Shown piece after piece: positions 16,285 to 24,799 of a stretch of 64,000 nucleotides of DNA. How positions within the stretch are numbered: position 1 is the stretch's first letter; every line of letters begins with the position of its first letter. The position numbers and the translations under genes were made by a program. The notes under the pieces are model-generated. The model did not search any database. It was given only the letters and a program-made list of their open reading frames with translations, and was not told where the DNA came from. The stretch covers positions 1 through 64,000 of the forward strand of contig CAKUHU010000005.1 in NCBI GenBank assembly GCA_934659425.1, in the 5' to 3' direction. This stretch comes from an uncultured Oscillospiraceae bacterium. Its GTDB lineage: Bacteria > Bacillota > Clostridia > Oscillospirales > Oscillospiraceae.

Positions 16285-16340
16285 CAAAAAATGCGGACCC
16301 AAACGGCTCCGCATGACATAACACCACCGGATTCCCGGTG
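16285..16340 (-). promoter_or_regulatory. L20-type leader with terminator upstream of infC
   Basis: In the roughly 170-base leader, ATGCGGA (16308-16314) pairs with TCCGCAT (16291-16297) and is followed on the minus strand by six T, an intrinsic terminator before the infC ribosome site. Just upstream CACCGGGAATCCGGTG forms another stem. This is the arrangement of the Firmicutes infC/L20 leader, where L20 promotes termination. Confidence 0.75.
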
Positions 16341-16417
16341 TGTGAACTCCATGTTGACCCCTGCGCCCCTTGGCGTGAGGTGAGGACGAAACCGCTCCTT
16401 CTTCATTGTGCGTTGAC

Positions 16418-16446
16418 AGTATAGCAAAACCAAAGCGTTATGTCAA
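16418..16446 (-). promoter_or_regulatory. Sigma-A promoter of infC-rpmI-rplT
   Basis: TTGACA (16441-16446) and TATACT (16418-16423) with exactly 17 bases between on the minus strand. A strong housekeeping promoter. Confidence 0.9.
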
Positions 16447-16604
16447 GATTTTTTTCAGTCTTCATAGGCAGGCAGTGACTTCTTATTTTCAATGTTGTTG
16501 ATTCAGAACATCAGAGATATACAACTGTCATCGCAATCGCAGCGGCGCATATTTGCCTTGCAAAAATGCCTGCTTTGCGCTATGCTCTCCAAGAGGTGAT
16601 TTTC

Positions 16605-17471
16605 ATGGAACTGCGTGTTTTGCGCTACTTTCTCGCTGTGGCGCGGGAGGAAAACATCACAAAGGCAGCGGCGCTGCTTCATGTGACGCAGCCAACGCTT
16701 TCCCGCCAGCTCATGCAATTGGAGGATGAGCTGGGCGTCAAGCTGTTCCGCCGCAGTCAGTACCGTGTGATCCTGACAGATGACGGGATGCTTCTGCGCC
16801 GGAGAGCACAGGAAATCGTAGAACTGACGGAAAAAGCGAAAAAAGAACTGCGCCACAGCGAGGCGGAGCTGACCGGCGAAATTGCTATCGGCTGTGGGGA
16901 ATCCGTCGCTATGACATTTCTTTCCCAGCACATCAGGGCCTTCCGTCAACTCTATCCGCAGGTGCAGTTCCGTATTCACAGCGCCAATGCGGATGACGTT
17001 AAAGAGCGCATGGAAAAAGGACTTTTGGACATGGGCCTGCTGACGGAGCCGGTGGATGTTGGGAGATACGCATTCTTGCGAACGCCGAAGAAGGATCGCT
17101 GGGGTATCCTCATCCCGGATGACCATCCGCTGGCAAAGAAAACCTGTGTAACACCCAAAGACCTCACAAGTGTTCCGTTGATTATGAGTGGTCGCGAAAT
17201 CGTCATCCATGAGCTGGCAAGTTGGTTCGGTGATCTGTTTGATCAGCTCGAGATTGCTGCCACCTTTAATCTGGTGCTGAATGCGGCCAATATGGTCAAA
17301 AACGGGCTTGGAGCAGCAACCTGCTTTGATTTGGATTACCGCTATCATTCGCTGACCTTTGTGCCTTTTTCGCCGATACTGGAGAGCGGGACTGTGCTGG
17401 CGTGGAAGAAGGATCAGATCAGTTCTCCGGCAGCAGAGCAATTTCTCAGCTTTATCAAAAATACGAATTAA
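16605..17471 (+). CDS. LysR-family transcriptional regulator
   Basis: 288 residues. The N-terminal winged helix (MELRVLRYFLAVAREEN, then AALLHVTQPTLSRQLMQLE) and the effector domain beginning GEIAIGCGESVAM are standard. ATG 16605 follows AAGAGGTG. It is the first gene of the redox island and on the same strand as the reductases; related LysR proteins often control neighbouring aldo/keto reductase and flavodoxin genes, so it may regulate this cluster. Its GC content looks lower than that of the surrounding core genes. Confidence 0.9.
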   Translation: MELRVLRYFLAVAREENITKAAALLHVTQPTLSRQLMQLEDELGVKLFRRSQYRVILTDDGMLLRRRAQEIVELTEKAKKELRHSEAELTGEIAIGCGESVAMTFLSQHIRAFRQLYPQVQFRIHSANADDVKERMEKGLLDMGLLTEPVDVGRYAFLRTPKKDRWGILIPDDHPLAKKTCVTPKDLTSVPLIMSGREIVIHELASWFGDLFDQLEIAATFNLVLNAANMVKNGLGAATCFDLDYRYHSLTFVPFSPILESGTVLAWKKDQISSPAAEQFLSFIKNTN

Positions 17472-17654
17472 GCATTTTTGATTTCTCAAAACAGGTATTC
17501 GACATGCCGCAAAAACTGATTTACAATACAGACATCCGAAAGGGTGTCTGTATTTTTGTTATGCGCCGCATAACAAAAATTTGAAATATGCCATGTTCTC
17601 GCCCCGCTGGGGCAACCGAACATGATGCACGATCTAAGTTTAGGAGTTGATTGA

Positions 17655-18008
17655 ATGACGCAGCAGGAAGCAAGCGAACATTACAACATTCCAGTCTCCA
17701 TTTTGCAGGAGTATGAAAGCTGGGGACTATGCGGAGTTGTCAAAAAGGTGATGGGGGTGTGGCAATACGATGACGAGGACTTGGAGCGTCTCAGCACCAT
17801 CATGACGCTGCACGACATCGGCTTTACCGCCAAAGAAGCTGAAACCTATATGCGTCTGCTTCTGGAACAGTCGGACAGTGACAAAAAACGGCTGCGGATG
17901 ATGGAAGAAAAGCGCAATGAAACCTTGGACGAAATCCACTTCCATGAGCGGCAGCTTCAGCGTCTGGACTATCTGCGCCATGAGATCCAAAAAAATAAGA
18001 AAGGGTGA
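17655..18008 (+). CDS. MerR-family regulator, short form
   Basis: 117 residues: an N-terminal MerR-like helix-turn-helix (EHYNIPVSILQEYESWGLC, WQYDDEDLERLSTI), then LHDIGFTAKEAETYMRLL and a long coiled helix ending KNKKG. There are no metal-binding cysteines typical of metal sensors. It lies six bases upstream of the broken aldo/keto reductase gene, so it was probably the operon's first gene and its regulator. Effector unknown. Confidence 0.82.
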   Translation: MTQQEASEHYNIPVSILQEYESWGLCGVVKKVMGVWQYDDEDLERLSTIMTLHDIGFTAKEAETYMRLLLEQSDSDKKRLRMMEEKRNETLDEIHFHERQLQRLDYLRHEIQKNKKG

Positions 18009-18013
18009 TACAT

Positions 18014-19094
18014 ATGGATCGTATTCAACTGAACGACAGTGCAACGATGCCTCTGCTTGGATTAGGCTATTTCAGGTGACAGATCAATAGGTTTGCAAAG
18101 AAAGCGTACTTTCCGTACTGAAAATCGGCTATCGTCTGATCGACACAGCAGCCTGCTACAGCAATGAAAAAGCGGGCGGCGAAGCAATTCAGGAAAGTGG
18201 ACTTGACCTGAAAGAGCTGTTTCTGACCTCCGGATCTGGATTCAGGATGCGTGCTATGAAAAAACCATGCGTTCTTTTGAAAAGCCCCCGGAAAGCCTGA
18301 ATACAGACTATCTTGACCTATATCTCATTCATATGCCCTACGGCGATTATCACAGTTCATGGCGGGCCATGGAGGAGTTGTACCGAAGCGGCAAAATCAA
18401 AGCCTCCGGTGTGTGTAACTTCCTGCCAGATCGTCTTGCTGACCTGATTTTAAGTCATGAAATCGTTCCTGCGGTGAACCAGATCGAACTGCATCCGTTC
18501 TGCCAGCAACGGGCACTGCGGCAGGTCATGGCACAATACGGAATCGTCTCGATGGCATGGCCGCCCTTTGCCGAGGGACAAAACAGAATATTTACTCATC
18601 CGGCACTGACTGAGATTGGCAAGCAATACGGCAAGAAGGCGTGGTGGCAATTCCCAAACCCGTTCACGCTGAGCGCATCGCGCAGAACCTTTCTGTGGAT
18701 GATTTTGACGCTGGCTGCCTGCCGGGTAAAGCCCATGGTCAACCAGATCCTGCTCCATATCAGCAATACGGATCTGGAATTGCTGGATTACTGCAAGACG
18801 CAGGACATTCAGGTGGAGGCTTATTCCCCCATCGCCCATGGCGAGACGCTGAAGAATCCGGTCATTGCGGATATGGCGAAAAAATACGGCGTCAGCGCCG
18901 CACAGCTTTGCATCCGCTATGTGCTGGAGCTTGGCGCGGCAGCGCTGCCCAAGGCGGCCAATCCGAAACACATGAAAGCCAACGCAGCGGCGGATTTCAC
19001 CATCGCCCCCGCCGATATGGAGATCCTGAAGTACACCGCTCCCACCAAGAACTATGGCGAGTTCAGCTTTTTTCCGGTATTCAGTGGAAAGTAA
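18014..19094 (+). pseudogene. Two aldo/keto reductases fused and broken
   Basis: ATG 18014 starts a reductase N-terminus (RIQLNDSATMPLLGLGYF) that meets a TGA after 20 residues. Frame-shifted pieces continue with VLSVLKIGYRLIDTAACYSNEKA, then a 275-codon open part from 18267 (LNTDYLDLYLIHMPYGDY, SGVCNFLPDRL). Near 18640 the text jumps: VVAIPKPVHAERIAQNL is in another frame, then the tail of a second reductase (VKPMVNQILLHISNTDLELLDYCK) follows. The simplest history is deletion between two tandem paralogues plus point lesions. A partial C-terminal product could still be made. Confidence 0.8.
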
Positions 19095-19108
19095 GAAAAG
19101 AGGAATGC

Positions 19109-19870
19109 ATGATGAATAGAACAGCGTATGCAGAAGGACAAATGCAAACTTTGTATAGAACGGCTCATACTGACCTGACCGTTTCCGACTCGGAGTTTAC
19201 CGCCATTAAGGAGCGGCTCATCTACGGTGAAATCTATGCCGAGGAAAAGCTGAGCGCAAAGCTGCGGGAGTTGGTGATTTTAGCTGTAGCAACCACAAAT
19301 CAAACCATGAATGAGATCAAGCGCCACACGACCGCTGCCCTTGCTGTGGGTGCGAAGCCGGAGGAGATCAAGGAGACAGTTTATCATTGCGCCCCCTATA
19401 TTGGCTTGGGTAAGGCGGAAAACGCCGTGCATGCGATCAACGAGGCATTTGCCGAAAAAGGCGTTGCCCTGCCTCTGGAGAGCGGGCAGACCGTAACGGA
19501 GGAAAGCCACCTTTCTGACGGCATTGCCGCGCAGAAGTCTATTTTTGGCGCCAATATCGACACCATGCGCGCCAGCGCACCGGAGAATCAGAAAAACATT
19601 CAGGACTACCTGTCCGCCTATTGCTTCGGTGACTTTTATACCCGCAAGTTCCTGACCATCCCTGAGCGAGAGCTGCTGACCTTTGCCATTCTGACGGCGC
19701 AGGGCGGCTGCGAACCGCAGGTCAAAGCCCATGTAGGCGGCAATGCCGCCGTGGGCAATGGGAAAGAAATGCTGCTGGCTGCCCTGACGGTGTGCCTGCC
19801 ATATATCGGTTTTCCCCGCACGCTGAACGCACTGGGCTGTATCAACGAAGTATTACCGGAAGCAAAATAA
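19109..19870 (+). CDS. Carboxymuconolactone decarboxylase-family protein (two domains)
   Basis: 253 residues with two CMD repeats, each with the conserved helix ERELLTFAIL or KLRELVILAV and a following glycine-containing segment. The first repeat lacks the CxxC pair of AhpD-type peroxidases; TAQGGCEPQVKAH in the second has one cysteine. It may act in peroxide or aldehyde metabolism with the adjacent reductases. ATG ATG at 19109 follows AAAAGAGGA. The frame upstream to 18641 is a shadow of the reductase pseudogene. Confidence 0.85.
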   Translation: MMNRTAYAEGQMQTLYRTAHTDLTVSDSEFTAIKERLIYGEIYAEEKLSAKLRELVILAVATTNQTMNEIKRHTTAALAVGAKPEEIKETVYHCAPYIGLGKAENAVHAINEAFAEKGVALPLESGQTVTEESHLSDGIAAQKSIFGANIDTMRASAPENQKNIQDYLSAYCFGDFYTRKFLTIPERELLTFAILTAQGGCEPQVKAHVGGNAAVGNGKEMLLAALTVCLPYIGFPRTLNALGCINEVLPEAK

Positions 19871-19892
19871 ATCGAAAAAGGAAGGATAGAAC

Positions 19893-20372
19893 ATGAGCAA
19901 AATCTTAGTGGCCTATTTTTCTGCCAGCGGCGAAACGGCTAAACTGGCAAAGACCGTCTCGGAAGTGACGGGCGGCGATCTGTTTGAAATCGAACCAGAG
20001 CAGCGTTATACCTCTGCCGATCTGAACTGGAACGACAAACACAGCCGCAGCACCGTCGAAATGGATAACGAGAACAGCCGTCCTGCCATTGCCGGTGAGG
20101 TTGCGGACATGGAGCAGTACGATACGGTGTTCGTAGGCTTTCCCATCTGGTGGTATCAGGCTCCCCGCATCATCGAAACCTTTCTGGAAAGCTACGATTT
20201 CTCCGGAAAGAGGGTGATCCCGTTTGCCACCTCCGGCGGCAGCGGCATGGGCAAAACGGCGGAGATCCTGAAAGCCTCCTGCCCCGGCGCAGTCTTGGAC
20301 AGCGGTAAACGCATGAGCAGCAGGGAGAGCGCCGCTTCTGTTCAGAAGTGGGTAGAAAGCCTGCATATCTGA
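19893..20372 (+). CDS. Flavodoxin
   Basis: 159 residues of a flavodoxin-fold FMN protein. The phosphate loop is SASGETAKLA (10-19), slightly different from the T/S-x-T-G-x-T pattern but in the right place; GFPIWWYQAPRII and ATSGGSGMGKT are the usual FMN-binding loops of the YwqN/flavodoxin_4 group. It likely carries electrons for reductases encoded beside it. Same operon, 22 bases behind the CMD gene. Confidence 0.9.
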   Translation: MSKILVAYFSASGETAKLAKTVSEVTGGDLFEIEPEQRYTSADLNWNDKHSRSTVEMDNENSRPAIAGEVADMEQYDTVFVGFPIWWYQAPRIIETFLESYDFSGKRVIPFATSGGSGMGKTAEILKASCPGAVLDSGKRMSSRESAASVQKWVESLHI

Positions 20373-20391
20373 ACATAAGGAGTGCTGTCAC

Positions 20392-21396
20392 ATGGAATAC
20401 ACGAAATTAGGCAGTACCGACATTGAAATTTCGAAAATCTGTGTCGGCTGTATGAGCTTCGGCAAAGCGGGCACCATGCACGACTGGACGCTGGGCGAAA
20501 GTGAAACCGAGCAGGTAGTCAAACACGCCCTTGACCTCGGCATCAACTTTTTTGACACCGCCAACGGCTACTCTGCCGGAACCAGCGAGGAATACCTTGG
20601 AAAGGCACTAAAGAAAAACACCAGCCGAGACAAAGTGGTTATTGCCTCCAAGGTTTACTTCAACCTTGGCCGCTTGTCCAACGAGGCGATTCACCGCGAA
20701 ATTGACGGCACACTGAAACGGCTGGATACGGATTACCTTGACCTGTATATCATCCACCGTTTTGATTATGAAACACCCATTGAGGAAACAATGGAGGCTT
20801 TGAACGATCTCGTCAAGACAGGCAAAGTGCGCGCCCTCGGCGCGTCGGCCATGTACGGCTATCAGTTCTACAATATGCAGCTCTGTGCCCGTGACCACGG
20901 CTGGGCGCGGTTTGAAGCGATGGAAAACCACTATAACCTGCTTTATCGGGAGGACGAGCGCGAACTAATTCCAATTTGTAAGGAGATGGGCGTAAGTCTA
21001 ATGCCCTACAGTCCACTGGCAGCAGGTCATCTGACCCGGCCGACATGGAACACCGACACCCTCCGCAGCCGCACCGACCGCGTTGCCATGGGCAAGTACG
21101 ACCGCACCGAGGAGCATGATATGCAGATCGTTGCCCGCGTTTATGAGCTGGCGGAAAAGTATGGCGTGAAGATGCAGGAGATCGCACTGGCATGGCATTG
21201 GGCCAAGGGCGTAGCCGCACCAATCGTCGGCGCGACCAAGGCAAAATACCTCGACGATGCCGCCGGTGCGCTGAGTGTCAGGCTACCCGCCGAGGACATT
21301 TCCTATCTGGAAGATCCGTATGTTCCGCACCGTATCGTAGGCGCCATCGACAGCAATCCGCCGCAGGGCGTGATGCTGCTGGACGAGAAGAAGTAA
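20392..21396 (+). CDS. Aldo/keto reductase
   Basis: 334 residues, intact NAD(P)H-dependent TIM-barrel oxidoreductase. Asp in FFDTANGYSAG, Tyr in the same segment, Lys in VVIASKVYF and His in YIIHRFD form the catalytic tetrad; the C-terminal cofactor loop is VAAPIVGATKAKYLDDA. It belongs to the YhdN/Tas-like branch, unlike the broken paralogue pair upstream. Last gene of the island, followed by a strong terminator. Confidence 0.93.
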   Translation: MEYTKLGSTDIEISKICVGCMSFGKAGTMHDWTLGESETEQVVKHALDLGINFFDTANGYSAGTSEEYLGKALKKNTSRDKVVIASKVYFNLGRLSNEAIHREIDGTLKRLDTDYLDLYIIHRFDYETPIEETMEALNDLVKTGKVRALGASAMYGYQFYNMQLCARDHGWARFEAMENHYNLLYREDERELIPICKEMGVSLMPYSPLAAGHLTRPTWNTDTLRSRTDRVAMGKYDRTEEHDMQIVARVYELAEKYGVKMQEIALAWHWAKGVAAPIVGATKAKYLDDAAGALSVRLPAEDISYLEDPYVPHRIVGAIDSNPPQGVMLLDEKK

Positions 21397-21446
21397 AAAA
21401 TTTTAAGCCAAGTAACTGGTATCCACTCCGTGTTTGCAGCAATGAA

Positions 21447-21484
21447 GATATAAGCCGCACAGGGCTGTGCGGCTTATATCTTTT
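21447..21484 (+). terminator. Terminator closing the redox operon
   Basis: GATATAAGCCGCACAG and its perfect complement around GG, then TTTT. The 16-bp stem is among the longest in the window. Confidence 0.85.
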
Positions 21485-21575
21485 AGAATAAGAGAAAAAA
21501 CTGAGAAAGGAGTCTCCGCGTGGCTGAGTCCATTCTTGTGATCAGATATGCCGTCCTCACGGCTTATCCCTTCGC

Positions 21576-21848
21576 TTACTTTGTAGCAGCACAGGCCATC
21601 CTGCGCCGCCTGCAATTGTTGATGATCTCCTGCTGCGCCAGCTTCGCACTGTAACCGATACGCCTGTTGCTGCCCATTTCCCCGGTGTCTCCCCATTTCT
21701 GCTCGTTATATACGGTAACCCGATGCACTTTCCGCTTCGCGGCGATCTCCTCAACACCGCGTCCTTTGTTGTAAAGTGCCTCCAGCTCTGTGCAGTCTTT
21801 CAACGTCAAATATCTCTCACCCAAGCTGCTTGCCTCCTCCTTTTCCAT
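21576..21848 (-). CDS. Small helix-turn-helix protein of phage/IS30 type
   Basis: 90 residues. RYLTLKDCTELEALYNKGRGVEEIAAKRKVHRVTVYNEQKWG resembles the N-terminal helix-turn-helix of IS30-type transposases and of small prophage regulators; GYSAKLAQQEI follows as in those proteins. The catalytic part of a transposase is missing. No phage genes adjoin, so it is an orphan or remnant. Replacement of the usual R by Q in the VYNEQKWG segment suggests relaxed selection. Confidence 0.65.
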   Translation of the reverse strand: MEKEEASSLGERYLTLKDCTELEALYNKGRGVEEIAAKRKVHRVTVYNEQKWGDTGEMGSNRRIGYSAKLAQQEIINNCRRRRMACAATK

Positions 21849-21857
21849 ACAAATAGA

Positions 21858-21905
21858 TAAAAAATAAATGCGGGAAAACTCTTTTCGAATTCTCTCGCAT
21901 TTATT
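21858..21905 (-). terminator. Terminator of the GNAT gene
   Basis: AATAAATGCG and CGCATTTATT with further inner pairing, followed on the minus strand by a run of T. It separates the acetyltransferase from the HTH gene. Confidence 0.75.
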
Positions 21906-21938
21906 CTAAATATTCAGTTCCCAGTCTGCAGGATCCGA

Positions 21939-22508
21939 TCACATGTATTTCTTCAAAACCGCCTCCAGCTCTGCCTGGGGGAGGGTCCGGATCGAGCGGA
22001 TCGGCGCCGGTGCCTCTTCATATGGAGCGATCTGATTTTCAAACCAGCCCACATCCCGCCATTTTCCGTCTTTATATCCCGTATTTCGACAGACTCCAAT
22101 TAGCCTGGCGCCCATGGCATAATTGAGCTTCTCGCTTTTCTCGTTGGGCAGGGTAACAACACTATACACCGTTTTCACACCTTGGAGCCGCAGAATATCC
22201 GTCAAGGCCCCATAGAGCTTTTTGCCTATCCCTCTTGAGACTGCGCTGCCATCCAAATAAATGGAAAGCTCGGCGTTCCACTGATAGGCCTCCCGTTCCA
22301 TCTGCCGGTGGGCATAGGCGTACCCGACTGTCCGCCCCGCCTCTCGGCAGACAAGGTACGGGTAATTTTCCGTTATGTCGGCGATCCTCTGTGCAAACTC
22401 CTCCTTCGTCGGAAGCACGCACTCAAAGGTAATGCCAGTGTTGATATATTGTGCATATATTTTGAGCAGTTCGGCATTGTCCCCTTCTTTGGCAAAACGA
22501 AGTTCCAC
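21939..22508 (-). CDS. GNAT N-acetyltransferase, phosphinothricin-acetyltransferase-like
   Basis: 189 residues. IYAQYINTGITFECVLPT and the acetyl-CoA loop (SRGIGKKLYGALTDIL), then VTLPNEKSEKLNYAMGARLIG match the Pat/YwnH branch, which acetylates methionine sulfoximine-like or other amine compounds. I start at GTG 22508, which has GGAGG six bases upstream; the frame extends eleven codons further. Single-gene unit between terminators. The substrate cannot be read from sequence. Confidence 0.85.
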   Translation of the reverse strand: MELRFAKEGDNAELLKIYAQYINTGITFECVLPTKEEFAQRIADITENYPYLVCREAGRTVGYAYAHRQMEREAYQWNAELSIYLDGSAVSRGIGKKLYGALTDILRLQGVKTVYSVVTLPNEKSEKLNYAMGARLIGVCRNTGYKDGKWRDVGWFENQIAPYEEAPAPIRSIRTLPQAELEAVLKKYM

Positions 22509-22529
22509 GTTACCCTCCTCCAAATATAG

Positions 22530-22566
22530 AAAAAGGGGCAAACAGAAAAGACGATTCGCCCCTTTG
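22530..22566 (-). terminator. Terminator of the ABC transporter operon
   Basis: AAAGGGGC and GCCCCTTT enclose a 20-base loop, followed on the minus strand by TTTTTC. It lies after the last permease gene. Confidence 0.7.
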
Positions 22567-22633
22567 CGGTTTTGCTGCCTTATATCATACCATGCTTTGC
22601 CTCAGGCATCCGTTTTTCAGGGCAAAAATCAGC

Positions 22634-23602
22634 TCAGCGCTCTCCTTTATCATAGGGAATGCCTTCCGCCCGAGGTGCCTGCGAGTTGCGGGCAGTGAAG
22701 ATCAGGACGATCAGCGTGGCAATATAGGGGATCATCTTATAGATGTCGCTGGGAATGTTCAGCGACACCAGCACCGGGATCACAGAATAGACGGCGGAGA
22801 TCGTTTTCATGAAGCCAAAGAACAGAGAGGCAAACAGGATGCGGCCCGGCTTCCACTGGCCAAAGATCAGCACAGCCAAGGCCAGGAAGCCGTAACCGGA
22901 GACGGTGGCGTTGAAGTTTGTGGAGGTGGGAATGACGAAAACCAAGCCGCCGATCCCGCCCAAGGCTCCGGAAATCAAAGTACCTGCATAGCGCATTTTA
23001 TAGACATTGATGCCCACCGAATCGGCCGCCTGGGGGTGTTCACCGCAGGCACGAAGCCGCAGGCCGAAGCGGGTCTTATAGAGAATAATCGCAGAGGCGG
23101 CCAAAATGGCGAAGCCGATATAAGTCGTCAGATAGCTCTTTTGGAAGAACATCGGTCCAATCAGAGGGATGTCTCCCAAAACAGGGACCTTCTCAATGGC
23201 AAAGTGGTTCAGAAAGGGCACCTGCTGCACACCGATCACCAGTCGGGCCACAAAGATGGAGACGGCGGGTGCAAACACGTTGATGGCCGTGCCGGAAATA
23301 GTCTGGTCCGCCTTCATGTTGATGGAGGCGTAGGCGTGAACCAGGCTGATGAGCATGCCGGTGACACCGGACACCACCAGGGCCAGAAGGAGCATTCCCT
23401 GTTCAGAGGTGGCATTGGCGTCCTGAAACAGGTGGAGGAACATGATGCCGGTAAAGGCACCCAAGATCATCGTGCCGTCCAGGGCGATATTGACGATGCC
23501 GGAACGTTCCGCAAACAGGCCGCCCAATGCTACGATGAGCAGCGGCACGGAAAAGCTCATCATCTGCTGGACCAGGAAAATCAAAAGATCGAATCCGCTC
23601 AC
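22634..23602 (-). CDS. ABC transporter permease, nucleoside-uptake type (second)
   Basis: 322 residues with about nine membrane segments; the family mark GLFAERSGIVNIALDGTM near residue 28 belongs to the BmpC/NupQ-YufQ permeases. It would form the membrane channel with the upstream permease (ATGA-type overlap at 23599-23602). The pair imports nucleosides in relatives, energised by the ATPase encoded first in the operon. Confidence 0.9.
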   Translation of the reverse strand: MSGFDLLIFLVQQMMSFSVPLLIVALGGLFAERSGIVNIALDGTMILGAFTGIMFLHLFQDANATSEQGMLLLALVVSGVTGMLISLVHAYASINMKADQTISGTAINVFAPAVSIFVARLVIGVQQVPFLNHFAIEKVPVLGDIPLIGPMFFQKSYLTTYIGFAILAASAIILYKTRFGLRLRACGEHPQAADSVGINVYKMRYAGTLISGALGGIGGLVFVIPTSTNFNATVSGYGFLALAVLIFGQWKPGRILFASLFFGFMKTISAVYSVIPVLVSLNIPSDIYKMIPYIATLIVLIFTARNSQAPRAEGIPYDKGER

Positions 23603-24741
23603 TGCTCCTCACCTCCCTTTTTATCTGCACTGCCGACACTTTTCTGCTTCGCGTTCTTTGCGCTGTGACAGAGTTTTTCAATGGTTTGACTGAAGAAGAG
23701 GGCAAAGGCGGCAAAATAGATGATGACCGACGAGATAATATCCACGATCTGAGTGGGGAACCCGTAAGTCTGCATGGACAATCCGCCCTGGGTCAGATAG
23801 GCCATAAACGTGCCGGTGAAGATGATGGCAATTGGATTGGACATACCCAGCAGGGCCACGGGAATGCCGTTGAAGCCTTCGGCGGCCACCACATCGATAA
23901 CAGGGATGCCCGAGCCGGCGCCGGAGAGGTAATAGAGCGCGCCGCCGATCCCGGAGAGGGCCCCGGCGATGACCATGGCCAACAGGATATTCTTCTTATC
24001 GTTGATGCCGACGTATTTGGCGGAATCCCGGTTATAGCCGCAGGCCTTCAGCTCAAAGCCAAGCTTCGTCTTCTCCAGGATGATCCACACCACAATGCCC
24101 ATCACCGCTGCGATCAGGAACCCCGCATTGGCGCTGGAGGGCGCGCCGCCGTCCACAAAAATCTTGTCAAAGCCCAGCTTGGGCAGCACCGCGGAAGCGG
24201 CCGGCTGGAGAGACATGTTCTTGGCCCGGTCAAAGACCAGACGGCGCACCAAAAGGTTTGCCGAAGACATGCCGATGTAGTTCATCATGATACAGGCGAT
24301 GACCTCGTTGATATTGAAATATGCCTTCAAGATGCCAGGGACACAGCCCCATAGAGCGCCAAAGAGAGCGGCCGCTATAATCGCCGTCAGGCAGTGGATG
24401 CCGGCAGGCAGGAAGGTCCACTTTACACCCACATACACCGCGGCAAAAGCACCCATAATATACTGCCCGGACGCACCGATGTTGAACAAACCAGTCTTCT
24501 TGGCAAAGCCCACAGACAAGCCAGTCATAATAATGGGTGTGGCATAATAGAGCACCTGTCCGGTGTTTTTGGGGTTTTTCAAACCGCCGGAGACGATGGC
24601 CCAAAAGCCGGGCAGGGCACTGCTGGGATTGGACAAAAGCAGAATCACAAGGCCCACCAGCATACCGATGATGATAGCCATGACCGAGGCCAGCGCACTG
24701 CGGAAGCCTTGCCGATCCAAAAGGGTACCAGTTCCCTTCAC
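23599..24741 (-). CDS. ABC transporter permease, nucleoside-uptake type (first)
   Basis: 380 residues, BmpB/NupP-YufP type, with about nine to ten membrane segments, GLSVGFAKKTGLFNIGASGQ and the EAA-like segment ELKACGYNRDSAKYVGI. It heterodimerises with the next permease. The operon order ATPase, permease, permease is normal, but the substrate-binding BMP lipoprotein that usually comes first is absent here. Confidence 0.9.
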   Translation of the reverse strand: MKGTGTLLDRQGFRSALASVMAIIIGMLVGLVILLLSNPSSALPGFWAIVSGGLKNPKNTGQVLYYATPIIMTGLSVGFAKKTGLFNIGASGQYIMGAFAAVYVGVKWTFLPAGIHCLTAIIAAALFGALWGCVPGILKAYFNINEVIACIMMNYIGMSSANLLVRRLVFDRAKNMSLQPAASAVLPKLGFDKIFVDGGAPSSANAGFLIAAVMGIVVWIILEKTKLGFELKACGYNRDSAKYVGINDKKNILLAMVIAGALSGIGGALYYLSGAGSGIPVIDVVAAEGFNGIPVALLGMSNPIAIIFTGTFMAYLTQGGLSMQTYGFPTQIVDIISSVIIYFAAFALFFSQTIEKLCHSAKNAKQKSVGSADKKGGEEQ

Positions 24742-24799
24742 GCTGTCTCACCGTCCTCTCCGTAGGGTTGAACCAGATCGGGATACCGAACTGTCATAT

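Noticed and set aside
16503..17489. Minus-strand open frame of 328 codons opposite the LysR gene
   Set aside because: The LysR protein on the plus strand has all its motifs and a ribosome site; the opposite frame has neither.
21521..21655. Plus-strand 44-codon frame after AAAGGAG, start GTG
   Set aside because: It is mostly antisense to the HTH gene, and its apparent hydrophobicity follows from that; support is too weak.
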